64,000 nt of DNA. It comes from Butyricicoccus sp. Marseille-Q5471. Lineage in GTDB: Bacteria; Bacillota; Clostridia; Oscillospirales; Butyricicoccaceae. The stretch spans positions 202,746 to 266,745 of the forward strand of contig NZ_CATNVC010000001.1 in NCBI RefSeq assembly GCF_951230135.1. The letters are read 5' to 3'. Below are positions 8,137 through 17,062 of this stretch, piece by piece. The translations under genes and the position numbers were made by a program. Within the stretch, counting starts at the first letter, position 1. Each line of letters begins with the position of its first letter. The notes beneath the pieces are model-generated. The model made no database searches. It worked only from the letters and a program-made list of their open reading frames with translations, and had not been told where the DNA came from.

Positions 8137-8298
8137 ATGGATGCCAATCAACTTGCTGCAGCAGTGACTGCGCTCGCTATCGCCATCTCGAACGCCAACA
8201 CGGTGTCGGACACCGCGCTGCTCGGTATTTTGTTTACACAGCTCGGGGATACGCTGACAACACTATCCACGCAGCGCGGCGCTTCGGAAAATACCTGA
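8137..8298 (+). CDS. DUF6774-like small protein
   Basis: 53-residue protein starting MDANQLAAAVTALAIAI and containing LLGILFTQLGDTL. Length and pattern match the small clostridial DUF6774 group of unknown function. The binding site (GGGGTG) is modest. It lies between the rubredoxin terminator and a convergent unknown gene. Confidence 0.6.
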   Translation: MDANQLAAAVTALAIAISNANTVSDTALLGILFTQLGDTLTTLSTQRGASENT

Positions 8299-8315
8299 GC
8301 CGTTCGGCGGCGGTA

Positions 8316-8582
8316 TTATTTTGCCTTGTCCGTCGCGCCGAGCAGCTCACGCAGGGAGAGGGTTCTTTCTCGCTCTCCCTGCGTGGAGCCAAATGCCGCC
8401 GCGCGGGCGGAATCCTGCGCGATACGCGCGCCGACCTGATGCCCCACCCGCTCGAGCAGCATGGATCTGCAGCGCGCCCACTCCTCTGCGGGCAGCTGCA
8501 GGCTGCCGTCCTGCGCCCGCAGGGGCGTTACCGTACCGTCCGGCAGGAGCAGTTCGCTGCGGCCGGATAGTTTTTGTGCCAT
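8316..8582 (-). CDS. Hypothetical protein
   Basis: 88 residues, no recognised family. The start at 8582 is preceded by AGGTG on the minus strand. The sequence is hydrophilic, with an amino-terminal beta-like stretch (SELLLPDGTVTPL) and a helical C-terminal half. It lies divergent from the LSR gene. High GC in third positions suggests it is coding. Confidence 0.55.
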   Translation of the reverse strand: MAQKLSGRSELLLPDGTVTPLRAQDGSLQLPAEEWARCRSMLLERVGHQVGARIAQDSARAAAFGSTQGERERTLSLRELLGATDKAK

Positions 8583-8684
8583 TGCACCTCACCTCTGTTT
8601 CGTGTAATACCGCATAATGCTGTTACCTTACTGTATTCGCACAGGCTTGACCATCATTCCGTGCCATTAGGAGGGGATTACAGA

Positions 8685-10115
8685 ATGACAAAAACAGCCC
8701 CCGCCAGCAACCGGCGTGTGGCAGCCGCCTATATCCGCGTATCGACTGACGATCAGCTGGAGTATTCGCCGGACAGCCAGCTTGCCAAAATCCGCAGCTA
8801 TGCCGATGCAAACGACATGGAGCTGCCGGAGTCCTTTATTTTTATGGACGAAGGCATTTCCGGCCGCACGGCAGACAAGCGTCCCGCCTTTCAGGCGCTG
8901 ATTGGCACCGCCAAATGCCGCCCGCGCCCGTTTGATGTCGTTCTGCTCTGGAAATTCAGCCGCTTCGCCCGTTCGCGTGAGGACAGTATCGTCTATAAAT
9001 CCATGCTCCGCAAGCAGCTTGGCATCGAGGTCATATCCGTCAGCGAAAACATCGGGGACGATAAACTGTCTGTTCTCATTGAGGCCATGATTGAAGCCAT
9101 GGACGAATATTACAGCATCAACCTCGCGGAAGAGGTGCGCCGCGGGATGACGCAGCGTGCGGAGCAGGGCAAGTACAACACCTACGCGCCCTTTGGCTAT
9201 CGCATTGAGCGCGGGCAGTATGTGCCCGATACGGCTGCCGCACCCGTCGTGCGCAAAATCTTCGCGGACTATCTTGCCGGTATCCCGCTGCTGCGAATCG
9301 CCAGGGAAGTCTCCGCCATGGGCGTGTGCACCCGGTTCGGCAACGCCTTTGACAGCCGGCAGGTGGAATACATCCTGCGCAATCCGGTCTACATCGGCAA
9401 AGTGCGCTTTACCCCCACGGGACGCGTTCCGCGCGGCCAGCACAATCCCGATACGCTGACCGTTGACAGCCGACACGAACCGCTCGTTGATTTATCCGTC
9501 TATCAGGCGGTACAGCGCAGGCTTGATGAGCAAAAGCGGCTCTACGCCCCATACAGCCGCACGGCAGGCTCCGCCTTTCTCTTAAAGGGTTTGGTCAAAT
9601 GCAGCGCCTGCGGCGGTACGCTGACACAGGCGGTGCGCGGCGAAAGCCTGCAATGCCATAACTATGCCAAAGGGCGGTGTACGGTTTCGCACTCGGTGCG
9701 CATCAGCTTACTGACGAGCGCCGTACTGGAACAAATCGAGCGGGATTTTGCGGGACAGGAGGTTACGATTACCGTTCCCGACCAAACGCCCTCACGCAGT
9801 ACACCGGAGGATGATCTGCTCTCGCATCAGCTTGCGCGTGAATGGGGCAAGCTTCGGCGCATCCGCATGGCTTATGAGTCCGGCATTGACACGCTTGCCG
9901 AATATCAAGCGGGCAAAGCGCGTATCACCGCACAAATTGAGCAGTTGGAGCGCGAAATGCAGCATGCGGAACGCGCCGCACTCGCACAGGCACGCAAAAC
10001 CGTGCAGGACCGCTCGGCCTGCGCAGAGGAGCAAAATATTGCTCTGCGCAGCTTTGTTCGCAAAATCGTGTTTGACCGCACGCACAATTCGTTTTCCATT
10101 CAGTATTACATATAA
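8685..10115 (+). CDS. Large serine recombinase (integrase of element A)
   Basis: 476-residue site-specific recombinase. The start at 8685 follows TAGGAGGGG; longer frames to 8574 lack a site. The resolvase domain has the catalytic serine in AAYIRVSTDDQ (about residue 17) and the arginine helix (FSRFARSRED). The recombinase domain spans about 150-290, then a zinc ribbon (CSACGGTLTQ near 306, closing C.NYAKGRC) and a coiled coil (about 380-440). The stop lies 36 bases inside the right attachment arm, which identifies it as the likely integrase for the 2861-10169 element. Confidence 0.93.
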   Translation: MTKTAPASNRRVAAAYIRVSTDDQLEYSPDSQLAKIRSYADANDMELPESFIFMDEGISGRTADKRPAFQALIGTAKCRPRPFDVVLLWKFSRFARSREDSIVYKSMLRKQLGIEVISVSENIGDDKLSVLIEAMIEAMDEYYSINLAEEVRRGMTQRAEQGKYNTYAPFGYRIERGQYVPDTAAAPVVRKIFADYLAGIPLLRIAREVSAMGVCTRFGNAFDSRQVEYILRNPVYIGKVRFTPTGRVPRGQHNPDTLTVDSRHEPLVDLSVYQAVQRRLDEQKRLYAPYSRTAGSAFLLKGLVKCSACGGTLTQAVRGESLQCHNYAKGRCTVSHSVRISLLTSAVLEQIERDFAGQEVTITVPDQTPSRSTPEDDLLSHQLAREWGKLRRIRMAYESGIDTLAEYQAGKARITAQIEQLEREMQHAERAALAQARKTVQDRSACAEEQNIALRSFVRKIVFDRTHNSFSIQYYI

Positions 10116-10121
10116 AAAAGA

Positions 10122-10160
10122 GGAGACAGTTCGGCCGCTGCGCCCAACTGTCTCCTTTTG
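10122..10160 (+). terminator. Terminator of the element A recombinase, overlapping attR
   Basis: A 10-bp stem GGAGACAGTT/AACTGTCTCC with TTTTG tail. The downstream stem strand doubles as the outer part of the attP arm. Confidence 0.85.
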
Positions 10161-10175
10161 TCATTTGGCGGTCCC
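10151..10175 (+). other. Right attachment site (attR) of element A
   Basis: Arm TCTCCTTTTGTCATTTG (10151-10167), two bases, then the inferred GG core at 10170-10171 and cotJC codons. It is the mirror of the arm at 2865-2881. Confidence 0.85.
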
Positions 10176-10274
10176 GATGGTGAGGTAGGCGCGGCAATGC
10201 GCTATCTCAATCAGCGCTATACGATGCCCTACAAGGAATGCAAGGGTATTCTGACCGACGTAGGTACCGAAGCG
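10170..10274 (+). pseudogene. cotJC: cotJC fragment 2 of 3 (middle)
   Basis: Reads GPDGEVGAAMRYLNQRY, then TMPYKECKGILTDVGTE, the part of CotJC that follows fragment 1, in frame with it once element A is removed. It stops at the conserved metal-ligand motif, whose remainder (ELAHMEMIGAIVYQL) is found at 59435, 49 kb further on. No independent start or binding site is present, so alone it is not a gene. Confidence 0.9.
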
Positions 10275-10284
10275 TTGTTATGGG
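10262..10284 (+). other. Left junction of element B
   Basis: cotJC homology ends at GGTACCGAAG/CG. GCG at 10272-10274 is shared with 59429-59431, and joining there reads GTEANELAHMEM in frame. A join at GAA (10269-10271 with 59435-59437) would read GTELAH. The family norm is GTEELAH-like, so the exact crossover is unresolved. Confidence 0.6.
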
Positions 10285-11871
10285 TCAGAATGGGGGCTTT
10301 GTTTTCTGCGCCGGCTTGCGCTGCACAAAAATCCATTTGCGGGACAATCCGTTTAGGCTAATTTCAACTCTGCCGTCCCCGTAAACCACCATTTTATCAA
10401 GCAGGTTTTTGCAGAACAGTTCACTCTGCTCGGCGCAGGTGATGATGTCCGTCACCTGCTGCCGCACGCGCTCCGCCTGACCGACCGCATCCCATGCGGC
10501 GCTCTGCCGCCCGCGCACCGCATCGAGCCGCTCCTGCACCACCTTCAGCTCCCGATCATAGCGGTCATTGAGCAGCCGCATTTCCTCCGCCGTAAGGGAA
10601 TGCGAAACAAAGGCATCCAGTGCCGCTTCCTTTTTCGCCGTCAGCTTCTCTCGCTCGCTTTCGAGCCGGTCTGTGCTGTCTGCCGCCGCCTGTTCACCGA
10701 CAGAGGCGGCTTCGATAACGAGTGCCGTCACTCTATGGATCATTTGCTCCGTGTCCATCGGAAGCGACCTGAGCACGGTTTGGAGCATTTCCATCGCGCG
10801 CTCATCCCGCAGCTGCCTGCCGACCGCGCAGCCAATTTCATTCCCCTGCGCATCCTGCCTTCTGCGCCCCTCGGTCGCGGCGGTATAGCAGCCCCATCGT
10901 CTGCCCGGCGTCCCATCCGCACGCTTTTTGGTTCTGGAAACAAAGCTTGCACCGCACTCGCCGCATTGAATCTTGCCGGAAAACACATAGCGTCTGCTGT
11001 GTCCCTCTCCGTATTCTCCGCGCCGATTGCGCTGCTTCAGCTCGGACTGCACCAGATTCCACAACGTCCGATCCACAATCGGTTCATGGTGATTCGGAAT
11101 CACCACGAGCTGCTCCTCACCATGATTATACTTTTTATCGTGGGACAGGTAATCCGGTGTAATGGTCTTTTTCTGCACCAAATCGCCCGCATACTTCTCG
11201 TTTTTCAGCATTTTTACAATCTGACTGGCCGACCATTTGACGCCGCCGCTGTAAGTACGAATGCCCTGCTCCCGCAGCTCCCGTGCAATGACCGATACTC
11301 CCTTTTTCTCCACCCCGTATTGATGAAAAATGCGCCGCACAATCTCCGCCCCCGCCGGATTCACCGTCATGCACCCATCCTTCACATCATAACCGAGCAT
11401 TGATCGTCCAAACACCACCCCCTGCTCCATGCGGCGGGTCTGCCCCCATTTCACGCGGGACGAGGTTTTGCGGCTCTCCTCCTGCGCGATTGAGCCCATG
11501 ATGGAAAGCCGCAGCTCCGCATCGGGATCCAGCGTATTGATGCCATCGTTCAGAAACAGCACGCCTACGCCCAGTGCCTTGAGTTCGCGGGTAAACGAAA
11601 TCGTATCCAGAATATTGCGTGAAAAACGGCTGACCTCTTTGGTCAAAATCAGGCTGAATCGCCCCAAATGCGCGTCATGAATCATGCGGTTAAACGCTGC
11701 CCGCTTGCGGGTAGATGTGCCGGTGACGCCCTCATCCGCATAAATTTCATGCAGCTGCCAGTCGGGTTGGCGGCCAATATACTCCCGAAAATAACGCTGC
11801 TGACTTGCAAAGGAGTTCGCCTGATCCTCCTGATCGGTCGAAACCCGGCAATAGGACGCAACTCGAATCAT
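10285..11871 (-). CDS. Large serine recombinase at the left end of element B
   Basis: 528-residue recombinase. The start at 11871 follows AAGGGGGG; a frame open to 12030 has no site. The catalytic serine lies in SYCRVSTDQED (about residue 12), followed by the RFSRNILDTI arginine helix, a recombinase domain (about 160-270), a zinc ribbon (CGECGASFVSR near 300) and a C-terminal coiled coil (about 390-450). Its stop lies 10 bases from the cotJC junction, a typical integrase position. It is divergent from the cas operon, sharing a 225-base intergenic region. Confidence 0.93.
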   Translation of the reverse strand: MIRVASYCRVSTDQEDQANSFASQQRYFREYIGRQPDWQLHEIYADEGVTGTSTRKRAAFNRMIHDAHLGRFSLILTKEVSRFSRNILDTISFTRELKALGVGVLFLNDGINTLDPDAELRLSIMGSIAQEESRKTSSRVKWGQTRRMEQGVVFGRSMLGYDVKDGCMTVNPAGAEIVRRIFHQYGVEKKGVSVIARELREQGIRTYSGGVKWSASQIVKMLKNEKYAGDLVQKKTITPDYLSHDKKYNHGEEQLVVIPNHHEPIVDRTLWNLVQSELKQRNRRGEYGEGHSRRYVFSGKIQCGECGASFVSRTKKRADGTPGRRWGCYTAATEGRRRQDAQGNEIGCAVGRQLRDERAMEMLQTVLRSLPMDTEQMIHRVTALVIEAASVGEQAAADSTDRLESEREKLTAKKEAALDAFVSHSLTAEEMRLLNDRYDRELKVVQERLDAVRGRQSAAWDAVGQAERVRQQVTDIITCAEQSELFCKNLLDKMVVYGDGRVEISLNGLSRKWIFVQRKPAQKTKPPF

Positions 11872-11942
11872 GCAAAGCACCCCCCTTGTTGATAGGCTAT
11901 GCGGCAGGCCTGCCTCGCTTTCCTGATGTCCTTGTCGAAAAA

Positions 11943-11956
11943 GGTAAATATTTACC
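11943..11956. promoter_or_regulatory. Perfect 14-bp palindrome, possible operator
   Basis: GGTAAATATTTACC lies between the divergent recombinase and cas3, ten bases upstream of the cas -35 box. The location and symmetry fit a dimeric regulator site, but no cognate regulator is encoded next to it. Confidence 0.4.
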
Positions 11957-11965
11957 ATATCGGTA

Positions 11966-11994
11966 TTGCCTTTCACTTCACAATCCTGTAATAT
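11966..11994 (+). promoter_or_regulatory. Likely promoter of the cas operon
   Basis: TTGCCT (11966-11971), a 17-base spacer, then TAATAT (11989-11994), a good sigma-A match about 100 bases upstream of the cas3 start. Confidence 0.6.
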
Positions 11995-12096
11995 ATATAA
12001 CAATAAGGAATTTATAGGACGTATTTCCATTATCCGTTTTATGGTACACCTTCTTTGTTATCCTACTGTTAAGCACTCAGATAGGAGATGAAACTA

Positions 12097-14487
12097 ATGA
12101 TACAGTTCCCCGCCCATATCCGCATGACGGATGCCGATGAACCCCAAATACAGACCGTAACCGAGCATTGCCGCAACGTTTCCGCCTACTGCTCCAACGC
12201 GCTGCGGCAGCCGGGGCTGAGCAGCACCGGACGGCTCGCGGGACTCGTGCACGACAGCGGCAAATTTACGGCAGCCTTTTCCAATTATATCACTCGGGCT
12301 GCCCGCGGTGAGGCGGTGCGCCGCGGCAGCGTCAACCACACCTTTGCCGGCGTTCGCCTGCTGCTTGAGCGGTATGCCGATCCCGCCGCTTCTTCCTATC
12401 GCAACCTCGCCTGCGAAATGCTTGCCTTTGCCGCCGGTTCGCACCACGGACAGTTTGACAGCGTCGACCCGGAGGGGCAGGATGGCTTTGCACACCGCAC
12501 GCAGGCGCAGAACATATTTTACGAGGAAGTAAAGGCCAATTTTCTCTCGGAATGCGCGGAGCAGACCGAATTGGATGCGCTGTTCGATGCATCTGTTTCA
12601 GAAATCGAACATGCTGTTTCTCAGTGCAAAACCGTCTGCCAAACGCAGGACGAGTTGTTTTTTTGCTTTTTTCTACTGAGCCGACTGCTTTTGTCCGCTT
12701 TAATTGATGCGGACAGGCAGGATACCGCCGAATTTATGTGCGATATGCCGTTCCCATCCCCGCCGGAGGACATGCGCCCCATCTGGGATGCGCGGCTTAA
12801 AGCGGTTGAGCGCAGGCTGTCCCAATTCCCTGCCGACCGGCCGATAGATCAGGCACGGTGGGCCATTTCCGAGCAATGCCGTGCCTTTTCCGCGCGGGAA
12901 TGCGGCATCTACCGTCTGTCTGTCCCCACCGGTGGCGGCAAGACACTGGCAAGTCTGCGCGCGGCACTCGCACACGCCGCGGCGCACGGCAAGCAGCGCA
13001 TCTTTTTCCTCACCCCCCTGCTTTCCGTTTTGGAACAGAACGCGCACGTCATCCGCACCTATCTGGAGGACGACAGTCTGGTGCTTGAGCATCATTCCAA
13101 CGTCGTGCGGGAGGAAAACACGGTCGACGAACTGGATTACAACGAGCTGCTGACGGAAAACTGGCACGCACCCGTGGTCATCACCACGCTTGTGCAGTTT
13201 CTCAACACCCTGTTTGACGGCGGCAACGCGTGTATCCGCCGCATGCACGCGCTGTGCAACAGTGTGATTGTTCTGGATGAAATACAGTCTGTTCCCCGTC
13301 ATATGCTCTCTCCGTTTAATCTGGCGGTCAATTTTCTGTCGGGCATGTGTGGGGCGACTGTCATCCTGTGTTCTGCCACGCAGCCCTGTTTGGAGACAGC
13401 CGTGCATCCCTTGCTCAAGCCGCACGATTTGATTCCCTATGATCCCGCGCTCTGGACACCCTTCCGCCGCACCGAGATTGTCGATCAGTGCCAAACCGGC
13501 AGCTACACGCCCGAAACCCTGGCTGACTTTGCTCTGGAACAGCTGACGGAAGCCGGCAGTCTGCTGCTCATCTGCAATACCAAGGCGCAGGCCGCTACTA
13601 TGTATGAGCAGCTGCGCCACGCCGATGCACAGGTTTTTCATTTGTCCACAGCCATGTGCATGGCGCACCGCATTCTATCGCTCGAACAAATCAATGCCTA
13701 CCTTGAGCAGCGCACTCCTGTGGTCTGCGTCTCTACGCAGCTGGTCGAAGCGGGTGTGGACTTTTCCTTCGGCTGCGTGATTCGGCTGTTTGCCGGCATG
13801 GACAATGTTGTGCAGGCCGCCGGACGCTGCAACCGCAGCGGTGAATACGGTGCGCTGCGCCCGGTGTTTATCGTCAAGCTACAGGGCGAAACACTGACCC
13901 ATCTGCGCGAGATTCAGCAGGCGCAGGATGCGTCGGAAGAGCTGCTGGGAAGCTTCCGGCAGAACAGCGCCGCCTATCAAAACGATTTGCAGTCCGATTC
14001 GGCCATCACGTACTACTATCGTCGGCTGTTTTTTAACATGCCGCGTCTCGCGCAGGACTATCCGGTTCCCCAGCATAAGACTACGCTGTTTCAAATGCTG
14101 TCCCTGAACAGCGATTTCCGCCTCAAAAGCAACGCGCCGCCCCCTGCTCATCTGCTCGGGCAAGCCTTTCGCACCGCCGGTGAGGCATTCAAGGTCTTTG
14201 ACAACAGCACAACAGACGTTTTAGTCCCTTTTGATGCGGGAACGGAACTCATTACCGCCCTGAACTCCGCCAAAGCACAGCATGACCTTCTTTATCGCAA
14301 GTCGCTGCTCGATCAGGCAAAACACTATTCCGTTTCGCTTTTCGAGTATCAGCTCAAGCAGCTGCAGGCGTGCGGCGGACTTCTTCCCCTATGCGGCAAC
14401 ACGGTCTTCGCGGTTCAGCCGCCGTTTTACAGTTTGGAAACCGGCGTGACCATCAAGGGCAGTGAATCACTCTTTCTGGAGGTATGA
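12097..14487 (+). CDS. cas3: CRISPR-associated helicase/nuclease Cas3 (type I-C)
   Basis: 796-residue effector recruited by Cascade to nick and degrade target DNA. The HD nuclease domain occupies about 1-230 (LVHDSGK near 50, GSHHG downstream). The SF2 helicase follows with Walker A PTGGGKT near 277, DEIQ near 394, motif V STQLVEAGVDF near 545 and motif VI AAGRCNRSGE near 573. The ATG at 12097 lies nine bases after GGAG; an ATG at 12088 abuts that site. It is the first gene of a seven-gene operon and its stop overlaps the first ATG of cas5. Nuclease and helicase motifs are intact, so interference looks competent. Confidence 0.95.
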   Translation: MIQFPAHIRMTDADEPQIQTVTEHCRNVSAYCSNALRQPGLSSTGRLAGLVHDSGKFTAAFSNYITRAARGEAVRRGSVNHTFAGVRLLLERYADPAASSYRNLACEMLAFAAGSHHGQFDSVDPEGQDGFAHRTQAQNIFYEEVKANFLSECAEQTELDALFDASVSEIEHAVSQCKTVCQTQDELFFCFFLLSRLLLSALIDADRQDTAEFMCDMPFPSPPEDMRPIWDARLKAVERRLSQFPADRPIDQARWAISEQCRAFSARECGIYRLSVPTGGGKTLASLRAALAHAAAHGKQRIFFLTPLLSVLEQNAHVIRTYLEDDSLVLEHHSNVVREENTVDELDYNELLTENWHAPVVITTLVQFLNTLFDGGNACIRRMHALCNSVIVLDEIQSVPRHMLSPFNLAVNFLSGMCGATVILCSATQPCLETAVHPLLKPHDLIPYDPALWTPFRRTEIVDQCQTGSYTPETLADFALEQLTEAGSLLLICNTKAQAATMYEQLRHADAQVFHLSTAMCMAHRILSLEQINAYLEQRTPVVCVSTQLVEAGVDFSFGCVIRLFAGMDNVVQAAGRCNRSGEYGALRPVFIVKLQGETLTHLREIQQAQDASEELLGSFRQNSAAYQNDLQSDSAITYYYRRLFFNMPRLAQDYPVPQHKTTLFQMLSLNSDFRLKSNAPPPAHLLGQAFRTAGEAFKVFDNSTTDVLVPFDAGTELITALNSAKAQHDLLYRKSLLDQAKHYSVSLFEYQLKQLQACGGLLPLCGNTVFAVQPPFYSLETGVTIKGSESLFLEV

Positions 14488-14489
14488 TA

Positions 14490-15218
14490 ATGGAACATAG
14501 AAACACGGTGGAATTTGAGGTCACCGGCAGCTATGCGCTTTTTTCCGACCCGATTATGCGGGTTGGCGGCGAAAAATGCTCTCTGCAGGTACCAACCTAT
14601 GAAGCGCTCAAGGGAATCCTCTCCTCTGTCTACTGGAAGCCGACCTTTGTCTGGGTCATTGACGCGGTGCGGATTATGAATCCCATCCAAACCGAAGTCA
14701 AAGGCATTCGACCGATTAAATACAGCGGCGGCAACGATTTGTCCTACTACACCTATCTCAAGGACTGCCGCTATCAGGTGCGCGCGCACTTTATCTGGAA
14801 CGAGAACCGTCCCGAGCTTGCGGCCGATCGCAATGAGCACAAGCACCACAACATTGCCCGCCGGATGATCGACAGAGGCGGTCGGAGAGATATCTTTCTG
14901 GGCACGCGGGAATGTCAAGGCTATGTAGAACCCTGCGTGTTTGGCGAGGGCACGAGTTGCTATGACGATATTTCTTCCCTCGCCTTCGGCCTGATGTACC
15001 ACGGTATCACCTATGCCGATGAAGCGTATTCCTTGGATACGCAGGGTAAAATGACGACTCGCTACTGGTATCCCGTGATGGAGCGGGGCGTGATTGAATT
15101 TTTGCCGCCCGAGTCGTGCCCCATCCTGCATACGGCACGGGAAATGCCCATGACGCCGTTCAGTCCATCCCTGAGCAACTTTTCGGGACTTTTAGAATTT
15201 GAGCACGAGGAGGAATGA
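14490..15218 (+). CDS. cas5c: Cas5c, pre-crRNA processing endonuclease
   Basis: 242-residue Cas5d/Cas5c protein. In type I-C systems, which lack Cas6, this subunit cuts the repeat RNA and then stays on the crRNA 5' handle. Family motifs include VEFEVTGSYALFSDP at the amino terminus, the G-rich YEALKGILSSVYWKP segment, and RECQGYVEPC in the C-terminal half. The ATG at 14490 has GGAGG seven bases upstream; the ATG at 14484 is too close. It is translationally coupled to cas3. Confidence 0.93.
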   Translation: MEHRNTVEFEVTGSYALFSDPIMRVGGEKCSLQVPTYEALKGILSSVYWKPTFVWVIDAVRIMNPIQTEVKGIRPIKYSGGNDLSYYTYLKDCRYQVRAHFIWNENRPELAADRNEHKHHNIARRMIDRGGRRDIFLGTRECQGYVEPCVFGEGTSCYDDISSLAFGLMYHGITYADEAYSLDTQGKMTTRYWYPVMERGVIEFLPPESCPILHTAREMPMTPFSPSLSNFSGLLEFEHEEE

Positions 15219-15221
15219 TAC

Positions 15222-17060
15222 GTGGGACTTCTGCAAGCAGCTTACCGCACCTACGAGACGCAGGCGCACCTCGCGGGCATTCCTGTTGAAAATCAGGATA
15301 CGCTGACGCCGGTATCCCATATGGTGCAAAACGCGCACATAGAAATCACCCTCAGCGACAGCGGCGCCTTTCAATCGGCGCGTCCGCTTGCCAAGGGCGA
15401 AGCCAAAACTATTATCCCGGTTACAGAGGAATCCGCCAGCCGTGCCGGCAAGGTCATCCGACCGCATCCGCTGTGCGATCAACTGGGGTTCCTCGCTTCC
15501 TTTGACGAGGAAAAGCATGCGGCCTATCTGGCACAGCTGACCGCCTGGGCGGAATCTGACTGCTCCCACAGCAAGGTGCGCGCTGTGCTCCGCTATATTC
15601 AGGGGGACACGATTCTGTCAGATTTGGCGGCCACAGGTATTTTGACGCTCAACGAGGCGGGACTGCCCGCAGGCGGCAAGATCGAGGGCATCGAATATGC
15701 AAAATGTCTGGTTCGCTGGCGCATCGTCCCACCGCCGTCTGACGCTTCGTCCGCCTGTTGGGAAGATTCCTCGCTGTTTGACGCGTTTATCCGCTTTAAC
15801 GGTAAGCAGCGTGGGGAGATCGCGCGCTGCCTGTGTGCAATTTCCGGAGAGCAGGACGTGCCCGCCGCGCTCCATCCCAAGGGCATTATCGCGGCAGACT
15901 TTGGCGCGAAACTGATTTCTTCCAATGATGACAGCGGTTTTACTTATCGCGGTCGATTTAACAATCCTGTGGAGGCCGTTACCATCGGCTACACCGCGTC
16001 GCAGAAGGCGCATAGCGCACTGCGCTGGCTTGCCGCAAATCACGGCATTGTCATAGGCGATTCCAAGGCCCACCGCACCTTTCTCTGGTGGAATCCGAAC
16101 GGCAAAGCGCTGCCTTCGTTCGACTCTTTCGGTATGAAACCGTCGGGTGAGCAGCGAATCAACTTCCCCAATTACCAAAAACAGCTGTTGGAAACACTGG
16201 GTGGCTACCGGCAGACACTGACTAGCACCGATGACGTTGTGGTCACAGCGCTTGATGCCGCCACCACCGGACGGCTGTCCGTTACGTATTACAGCGAAAT
16301 GCCGGCCAATGATTTTCTCGACCGGCTGGAAAGCTGGTATCAAACCTGCTGCTGGGACAGCCGGTATTTCGGCGTGCAGTCACCCTCGCTCAAGCGCATT
16401 GCACAGTGCGCCTTCGGCACCGAGCGCGGTACGTTCATCGAGGCGGATGGCCGGGTGCTGCGCGAACATGTGCAGCAGCTTTTGCACTGCGTCATCGACC
16501 GCACGCCGATTCCCGCCGACATCGTGCGCGCGCTGACTGTGCGGGCGGGACAGCCGTTGGCCTATAAGCCAACCAACCGCGAGACCCTGCTATCCACCGC
16601 CTGCGCGGTGATCCGAAAATACAAAAACGACAAACAGCACAAGGAGGAATGGACTTTGGCACTGGACGAAAACAACACAAACCGCAGCTATCTGTACGGC
16701 CGACTGCTCGCCATCGCCGAGCAGGTGGAACGCAGCACCTATGATTCGCAGGAGGGGCGCGAGCCCAATGCCATGCGCATGCAGGCCATCTTTTCTCAGC
16801 GGCCGATGCATACCTGGCGCATTCTGGAAGAACAGCTCAAGCCCTATTACAGCCGCCTTGCACCCGGTCTCCGTCAGTATTACCGCAGGCTTACGCAGGA
16901 AATCACGGACAAGCTGTCGGTAGAGGACACCAGCCTCAACACCCGACTGGACGACGTTTACCTGCTGGGCTATTATCATCAGCGCACTGCGTTAACCCGA
17001 AAGAAAGAGCAGCCTTCCAAGGAATCCGCTGACACCAATGTTACAACTGGAGGAAACTGA
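15222..17060 (+). CDS. cas8c: Cas8c (Csd1), type I-C Cascade large subunit
   Basis: 612-residue large subunit that recognises the PAM; in I-C an internal start also gives a small Cas11-like subunit. The start is GTG at 15222 with GAGGAGG upstream. Visible family features are the early AYRTYETQAHLAGIP segment, FRWWNPNGK-like FLWWNPNGKALP, and the C-terminal helical region (about 490-590) with LYGRLLAIAEQVER. An internal start for Cas11c would be expected in the last third; MRMQAIFSQ near 16770 is not preceded by a clear site. Confidence 0.92.
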   Translation: MGLLQAAYRTYETQAHLAGIPVENQDTLTPVSHMVQNAHIEITLSDSGAFQSARPLAKGEAKTIIPVTEESASRAGKVIRPHPLCDQLGFLASFDEEKHAAYLAQLTAWAESDCSHSKVRAVLRYIQGDTILSDLAATGILTLNEAGLPAGGKIEGIEYAKCLVRWRIVPPPSDASSACWEDSSLFDAFIRFNGKQRGEIARCLCAISGEQDVPAALHPKGIIAADFGAKLISSNDDSGFTYRGRFNNPVEAVTIGYTASQKAHSALRWLAANHGIVIGDSKAHRTFLWWNPNGKALPSFDSFGMKPSGEQRINFPNYQKQLLETLGGYRQTLTSTDDVVVTALDAATTGRLSVTYYSEMPANDFLDRLESWYQTCCWDSRYFGVQSPSLKRIAQCAFGTERGTFIEADGRVLREHVQQLLHCVIDRTPIPADIVRALTVRAGQPLAYKPTNRETLLSTACAVIRKYKNDKQHKEEWTLALDENNTNRSYLYGRLLAIAEQVERSTYDSQEGREPNAMRMQAIFSQRPMHTWRILEEQLKPYYSRLAPGLRQYYRRLTQEITDKLSVEDTSLNTRLDDVYLLGYYHQRTALTRKKEQPSKESADTNVTTGGN

Positions 17061-17062
17061 AA

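Larger units (their letters stand above)
2861..10169. mobile_element. Element A: 7.3-kb serine-recombinase element inside cotJC
   Basis: Bounded by a split cotJC codon context on both sides, by a GG core, and by inverted attP arms at the two ends. The LSR at 8685-10115 lies 36 bases inside the right end, the usual place for an integrase gene. Cargo: [FeFe] hydrogenase, membrane-anchored M23 peptidase, amidase plus holin, PF06541 membrane protein, rubredoxin, DUF6774 protein and a small unknown protein. There are no virion, packaging, replication or conjugation genes, so it is either a small non-self-transmissible integrative element or a decayed prophage that kept lysis genes and gained redox cargo. 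Confidence 0.85.
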
